Assembly: GCA_023251195.1 (NCBI GenBank)
Contig: JAHEZG010000110.1
Span: 1 to 10,977 of the forward strand
Direction of reading: 5' to 3'
Source: Chitinophagaceae bacterium
GTDB taxonomy: Bacteria; Bacteroidota; Bacteroidia; Chitinophagales; UBA10324
Length of the DNA stretch: 10,977 bases
Position 1 is the first letter of the stretch. Each line of letters opens with the position of its first letter. The notes under the pieces are model-generated. The model was not told the origin of the DNA and did not search any database. It was given only the letters and a program-made list of their open reading frames with translations. The position numbers and the translations under genes were made by a program. Shown piece by piece: positions 7,289-10,977 of this stretch.

Positions 7289-8441
7289 TATGATATGCTT
7301 TCAACCAGCGCTCAGGTAATTCTTCCTTGCTTGCCATTTGATAATCTTCATAAGAACACGGAAGCACTTTGTTTTTCCGTCTGATTCTTCCCTTGCCACC
7401 AACAGGAACTTCCATCCACCACATGTCGCTTTTTATACTTTTCCAGAAAGTCATTTCATAATGATTCTGGCGGAAGTGAATGATGTATTTTGTAAAACTC
7501 TCGTCGTTATCGCGAGGCTGTTCTTTTCTGCGGCTGTAAAATCCATCAGCAAAATACCAAACCATTTGTGCAGCGAGTTGAACGGTTTGTTCTCTGTCGT
7601 CAACCATCGGATTAATTTCATACAAACCGAATGAAGTCATCTGCTCACTCAATCCGGCATATCGTGCAATCTGGCAAGCATCTTCCCCGCGCAAACCATT
7701 TGGTGTTGCATTTCTGTTTCCGGGAGCATCAGAATATCTCACTGCTGAAATATCAAAACTTAACATGTTAGTTGCGCGCAACACCGGTTCCATTTCAACA
7801 GTGCCGTCAAATAATTTTCCGAGGCGATATAAATCAAAATGCAATTTGTCCAGTGTTTCTAAAGTGTGTGGCGGTGCAAAATGAGTTTGATAGGCAATGT
7901 GACTGTAGTTGAATAAATAATTCGGTTGATGCATCATTAATCGCATCAGGTAATTGTCACTGTTAATTTCAGGTTCATTCTCGCGGATATCAATGTATGA
8001 ATCAACAACTGCTACATTAATAATTTCTTCCAGCTCCTGATAACCGCCATACTGCGCATAAGTTAAATCGTGACTACCGCCAATAATGATTGGAACAATT
8101 TTCATTCGCAATAACTCAGCAACCAGTTTGCTTAACGCAACATAAGTGTCGCGCATGGTTACACCGCGAATAATGTTTCCGAGGTCGGCCACATTTAAAT
8201 CATATTGTTGTTTGTATAATTTGTACAGGTGATGACGAACTGAATCGGGCGCTTCGGCACATCCGCTGTTGCGCAATGAGCCGCGATCTTCCATCACTCC
8301 GATTATGGCGAGGTCAATTCCAATCAGGTCTTCAATTCCGTCAGTATTAAATCGTATTTGTTTCCCCCACTGTGTTTCGTGCAGGTTTTTTACATCAATG
8401 AATGACGACAGGTTGAGCGGGGTCAAAAATTCTTCGAACAT
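7278..8441 (-). CDS. Ureohydrolase-fold protein, Bacteroidota formimidoylglutamase/arginase-like, with altered metal site
   Basis: The fold is that of the arginase/agmatinase/formimidoylglutamase family, binuclear manganese hydrolases of guanidino or formimino compounds. From the ATG at 8441 the product has 387 residues, longer than the usual ~300-320. Landmarks: IIIGGSHDLTYAQ (about 118-130, metal His124), VVDSYID (145-151, at the position of the canonical DAHxD), SFDISAVRYSDAP (228-240, at the position of SFDxDxxDP), and GLYEINP (272-278). Thus His124, Asp147, Asp151 and Asp230 remain, but the second metal His is Tyr149 and the second Asp of the SFDxD motif is Ser232. A C-terminal extension of about 70 residues with WKSIKSDMWWMEVP and a basic patch follows. 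I recall the SFDIS...SDAP variant as typical of this Bacteroidota subfamily, so histidine degradation or arginase activity should not be assumed. A TTG at 8480 would add 13 residues; the ATG fits the domain start better. It is transcribed alone or after the SGNH gene, 116 bases away. Confidence 0.85.
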   Translation of the reverse strand: MFEEFLTPLNLSSFIDVKNLHETQWGKQIRFNTDGIEDLIGIDLAIIGVMEDRGSLRNSGCAEAPDSVRHHLYKLYKQQYDLNVADLGNIIRGVTMRDTYVALSKLVAELLRMKIVPIIIGGSHDLTYAQYGGYQELEEIINVAVVDSYIDIRENEPEINSDNYLMRLMMHQPNYLFNYSHIAYQTHFAPPHTLETLDKLHFDLYRLGKLFDGTVEMEPVLRATNMLSFDISAVRYSDAPGNRNATPNGLRGEDACQIARYAGLSEQMTSFGLYEINPMVDDREQTVQLAAQMVWYFADGFYSRRKEQPRDNDESFTKYIIHFRQNHYEMTFWKSIKSDMWWMEVPVGGKGRIRRKNKVLPCSYEDYQMASKEELPERWLKAYHKLS

Positions 8442-8557
8442 AATTTTTCTATGAGCGATAAAAATAATTGGACACAACAATGCAATCGAGTTGATGCTTT
8501 ACTTCATTTCAACAGAAAGAAAATTGCTGAACAGTTTTGAGGGCAAGAACAGCTGAA

Positions 8558-9529
8558 CTAATGAGTGTTAAGGCTATCGCTTTTTGCAAGCATGTTTTTT
8601 ATATCCAATGCAAGTTGAGTGGAATAAATTTTTGAACCATCATAATTCAGGTGAGTAGCATTAAAAAAATATTTTTTCGTTTGGCAAATCGGCATGAGCG
8701 AATAGTCCCAGTACTTCACTTCATTTTGACTGGCAATGTCTTTTACCTTGCCAATAATTTCGTTGTAGTTTAAAATATTTTTTTTGCCTTGAGCAAGGTA
8801 TGGGGCATAAATAAGAACCAGTTCAATTGAATTTTGTTTGCAGATTTTTACCATGTTTTTTAACAGGTCAAAACCTTCCTGCTGATAAGTAACTACCGCC
8901 GTATTTTTTAATTCGGCTTCTGCCTCCTGACTCCAATTCGATATTCTTGGCACATATCCTTTGTACGCCAGTTTTGATTCGGATGATAATGGTTCCGCTG
9001 TATTAACTGAAAAACTTATGGCCTTTGATTTATCAGTAGTGGCAAATAATTTTTGCAACAAAACATAATGCGCCGCCCATTTATTCCGATACGCAAGCTT
9101 GTAAGGGCTTAGTGAATTATGTATCAGCGTATCGTTCAGGTAGGGCAAAAAATCAGTGATGTTGTTAAGCGGTCCGCTGGTATAAAACATATTGAAATCA
9201 ATATTTAAAAATACCGCTTTGGGTTTCGGGTGATTTTGTAAATATTTTTTTAAAACCATATTAGCCTCCACAATTCCAATTGCATTAATTGACAGGCAAT
9301 AACTTTTTACTCCGGCAATTGAATCAATAATTTTAGGACTGATGTGCGATTGCACTCTTGATGCTCCAATGAAAATAACATCGTTGTATTCATTGCTGTT
9401 GATGCAATAGTCAAGCGTTGTAAGTTTTTTCTGCACCACACCGGAGTCCATAATTTTAATATAAAAAAAACAGCCAATCACTGACGAAACAATGAAAACC
9501 GATAGGCTATAGGTCAGCAGTTTTTTCAT
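8558..9529 (-). CDS. Membrane-anchored SGNH-hydrolase-like protein, partner of the MBOAT acyltransferase
   Basis: In MBOAT systems (AlgI with AlgJ/AlgX, DltB with DltD) an SGNH-type protein works with the membrane acyltransferase to move acyl groups, often acetyl, onto an extracytoplasmic polymer. The 323-residue product begins MKK followed by one hydrophobic segment (about 4-26), so it is probably tethered with its domain outside the cytoplasmic membrane. VIGC at 17-20 could be read as a lipobox, but the hydrophobic stretch continues past the Cys, which favours an uncleaved anchor. VIFIGASRVQ (51-60) supplies the nucleophile Ser57 of a GDS-like block, and NATHLNYDG (290-298) is the C-terminal block with His293. 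The usual Asp three residues before that His is Asn290. LVLIYAPY (237-244) is a core strand. The ATG overlaps the MBOAT stop codon by one base (TGATG), so the two are almost certainly translated together. Family assignment comes from motifs only; substrate unknown. Confidence 0.75.
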   Translation of the reverse strand: MKKLLTYSLSVFIVSSVIGCFFYIKIMDSGVVQKKLTTLDYCINSNEYNDVIFIGASRVQSHISPKIIDSIAGVKSYCLSINAIGIVEANMVLKKYLQNHPKPKAVFLNIDFNMFYTSGPLNNITDFLPYLNDTLIHNSLSPYKLAYRNKWAAHYVLLQKLFATTDKSKAISFSVNTAEPLSSESKLAYKGYVPRISNWSQEAEAELKNTAVVTYQQEGFDLLKNMVKICKQNSIELVLIYAPYLAQGKKNILNYNEIIGKVKDIASQNEVKYWDYSLMPICQTKKYFFNATHLNYDGSKIYSTQLALDIKNMLAKSDSLNTH

Positions 9530-10971
9530 CAGAATTGAAAATAAATAAATGACGATTGATTAAAAACACCGCAAGTAAGCAGCAGTGTAAAAACAACTAT
9601 GCCGATTGCTATGTCAGTTTTAGGAAATTTATTCAGACTCAATAAATCGGGTGAAGTAAATTTTTCGGAAATAAATAAAAACAACAAACTGAAAAGTGAA
9701 ATCAACCAGCTGAATTCATTAAAGGTGAGCTCGCCGGTTCCGATTATCCAGGTATAGTTATTTGAATGGTTGAATGAAAAAATATTTTTTATCATTCCGA
9801 AAGCACCGCTTATGTTGTGTGCCCTGAAAAATATTAAACAGAAACAGGTAAAAGAAAAAGTTAAAAGAATACTGAGGTTGTTATAAATAACTGAAGGAAT
9901 TTTTTTCGATAGTTGTTTCCTGAATTTTTTTGTCAGCAATTCTAAACAAATGGCTGAACCTTGTATGGAGCCATAAATTATAAAGGTCCATGCGGCGCCA
10001 TGCCACAACCCGCTTATCATCATTGTTATTACAAGCGCAAATAATATTCCTGCAACTCCCCAGTTTCTTCTGTTCAGTGCAATGGGCGTATATAAATAAT
10101 CTTTTAGCCATGACGATAAAGAGATGTGCCACTTGCGCCAGTACTCGGTTACATTTTTACTGGCAAACGGCCGATCGAAATTGATCATTAAATTAAATCC
10201 CATCATTCTGGCGGAGCCTAGGGCAATATCAGAATAGCCGGAAAAATCGGCATAAATCTGAAAGGCAAAAAACACACTGGCAATTATCAGATTTATAAAA
10301 TGATAGTCTTGATAATTATTAAAAACCGGATCAACATAAAGTGAAAGGCGATCGGCAATCACCACTTTTTTAAAAAATCCCCAAAGCATGAGCCGAATAC
10401 CATCGAGTACATTTTGCGGAATTAAAAAATGTTTTTCATGAAACTGGTGAAGCATGTTTTGCGGCCGCTCTATTGGCCCTGCCACCAATTGCGGAAAGAA
10501 CATTACATACAGCGCATATATTCCAAAGTGTCGTTCGGCTTTGTGGTTTCCACGATATACTTCAATGGTATAACTCATTGCCTGAAAAGTGTGAAACGAC
10601 AAACCAATTGGAAGCAGAATGGATAACAGCTGAAGATTGAGTGAAATGTTGAGCGCTGAAAAAAGCACCTCAAAATTTTCTATAAAAAAATTGTAATACT
10701 TAAACACACAGAGCACACCAATGTTGGCGATTAAACTTAAAACCAGTGATGCCTTCTTTTTTGTGCCTGTTGATTGTTCAATTAAAATTCCGGCGAAATA
10801 ATCTATCACAATGGTGCCGAACAGAATTAAAATATACATGGGAACAAAGGCCATGTAAAAAATACAGCTGGTAGCCAGCAACCAAAACCAGCGAAAACGG
10901 TGCGGTATTAAAAAATAGATAAATACAACTGTTGGGAAAAAAATTAAAAACTTTAAAGAATTAAACAGCAT
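9529..10971 (-). CDS. MBOAT-family membrane O-acyltransferase (AlgI-like)
   Basis: Membrane-bound O-acyltransferases of the AlgI/DltB/PatA type pass an acyl group, commonly acetyl, across the cytoplasmic membrane to a polysaccharide or wall polymer. The 480-residue product has the usual length, with about ten or more hydrophobic segments. MLFNSLKFLIFFP is the standard AlgI-like beginning in this phylum, so the ATG at 10971 is likely right although only six bases precede it here. Family motifs are clear: FFPQLVAGPIERP (158-170), QIYADFSGYSDIALG (238-252), NFDRPFASKNVTEYWRKWHISLSSWL (around 264-289, His282) and MISGLWHGAAWTF (318-330), with His324 as the expected catalytic residue. A TGATG overlap joins it to the SGNH-like gene downstream. 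The polymer acted on cannot be told from this window; other genes of a polysaccharide locus may lie upstream beyond the window edge. Confidence 0.93.
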   Translation of the reverse strand: MLFNSLKFLIFFPTVVFIYFLIPHRFRWFWLLATSCIFYMAFVPMYILILFGTIVIDYFAGILIEQSTGTKKKASLVLSLIANIGVLCVFKYYNFFIENFEVLFSALNISLNLQLLSILLPIGLSFHTFQAMSYTIEVYRGNHKAERHFGIYALYVMFFPQLVAGPIERPQNMLHQFHEKHFLIPQNVLDGIRLMLWGFFKKVVIADRLSLYVDPVFNNYQDYHFINLIIASVFFAFQIYADFSGYSDIALGSARMMGFNLMINFDRPFASKNVTEYWRKWHISLSSWLKDYLYTPIALNRRNWGVAGILFALVITMMISGLWHGAAWTFIIYGSIQGSAICLELLTKKFRKQLSKKIPSVIYNNLSILLTFSFTCFCLIFFRAHNISGAFGMIKNIFSFNHSNNYTWIIGTGELTFNEFSWLISLFSLLFLFISEKFTSPDLLSLNKFPKTDIAIGIVVFTLLLTCGVFNQSSFIYFQF

Positions 10972-10977
10972 CGGCTC

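Noticed and set aside
6964..7293. A 109-codon plus-strand frame covering the maeB start and the 7052-7277 gap
   Set aside because: About a quarter overlaps maeB antisense and the rest translates the repeat-like block; no protein family features.
8442..8480. TTG at 8480 as the start of the ureohydrolase-like gene
   Set aside because: It adds 13 hydrophobic residues not expected in this cytoplasmic family; the ATG at 8441 fits the domain start.
8459..8485. Possible promoter (TTG ... TATTTTTA) before the ureohydrolase-like gene
   Set aside because: The spacing of 16 bases is shorter than the usual 19-21 in Bacteroidota and both boxes are imperfect.
8521..8560. Repeated GCTGAAC words and CAGCTG just after the SGNH-like gene as a terminator
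   Set aside because: The words are mostly direct repeats and do not form a stable hairpin with a U-tract.
9463..9470. Run of eight A (T on the coding strand) in the SGNH-like gene as a phase-variation tract
   Set aside because: It encodes part of the hydrophobic anchor in frame, and eight-base A/T runs are common in this AT-rich DNA.
9881..10626. Short open stretches of 64-83 codons on both strands at 9881-10184 and 10429-10626
   Set aside because: They sit inside the MBOAT gene, whose motifs are intact in its own frame.

Overview
The window looks like a low-GC (roughly 40%) Bacteroidota chromosome segment, probably of the Chitinophagales/Sphingobacteriales/Flavobacteriales kind. The diagnostic gene is sprA, the outer-membrane translocon of the type IX secretion system, which is confined to this phylum. 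The neighbouring order maeB-ruvA-sprA, as I recall it from other Bacteroidota, fits, as does the lack of strong Shine-Dalgarno sequences. Every gene I can support is on the minus strand, so the window reads from 10977 down to 1. There are no RNA genes, CRISPR arrays, phage genes or insertion sequences that I can see.

Layout in reading direction. (1) 10971-8558: an MBOAT-family membrane O-acyltransferase (AlgI-like) and a membrane-anchored SGNH-hydrolase-like protein overlap by one base (TGATG). They form a two-gene unit of the type that O-acylates an exported polysaccharide. (2) 8441-7278: a Bacteroidota-type ureohydrolase-fold protein, usually labelled formimidoylglutamase or arginase, whose metal-binding site is partly degenerate. 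A perfect 15-bp inverted repeat covers its stop codon. (3) 7277-7052: a 226-bp gap with a repeat-like C-rich/G-rich inverted pair. (4) 7051-4688: an NADP-dependent malic enzyme (MaeB: malic domain plus phosphotransacetylase-like domain) interrupted by one in-frame TAA after residue 671. The remaining 3' part stays open in the same frame and overlaps ruvA by ATGA. (5) 4691-4098: ruvA, Holliday-junction branch migration. (6) 4011-1: sprA, starting at TTG and running off the window edge. It is a single uninterrupted frame of 1337 codons, about the N-terminal half of the usual protein.

The genes do not form one pathway. They are housekeeping and envelope functions: surface polysaccharide acylation, central carbon metabolism, DNA repair, and protein secretion/gliding. 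I do not see a wholly new system. The most interesting points are the in-frame stop in maeB (real nonsense mutation, recoding or sequence error) and its possible effect on ruvA coupling, the degenerate ureohydrolase active site, the Asn in place of the usual Asp in the SGNH partner, and the palindrome over the ureohydrolase stop codon.
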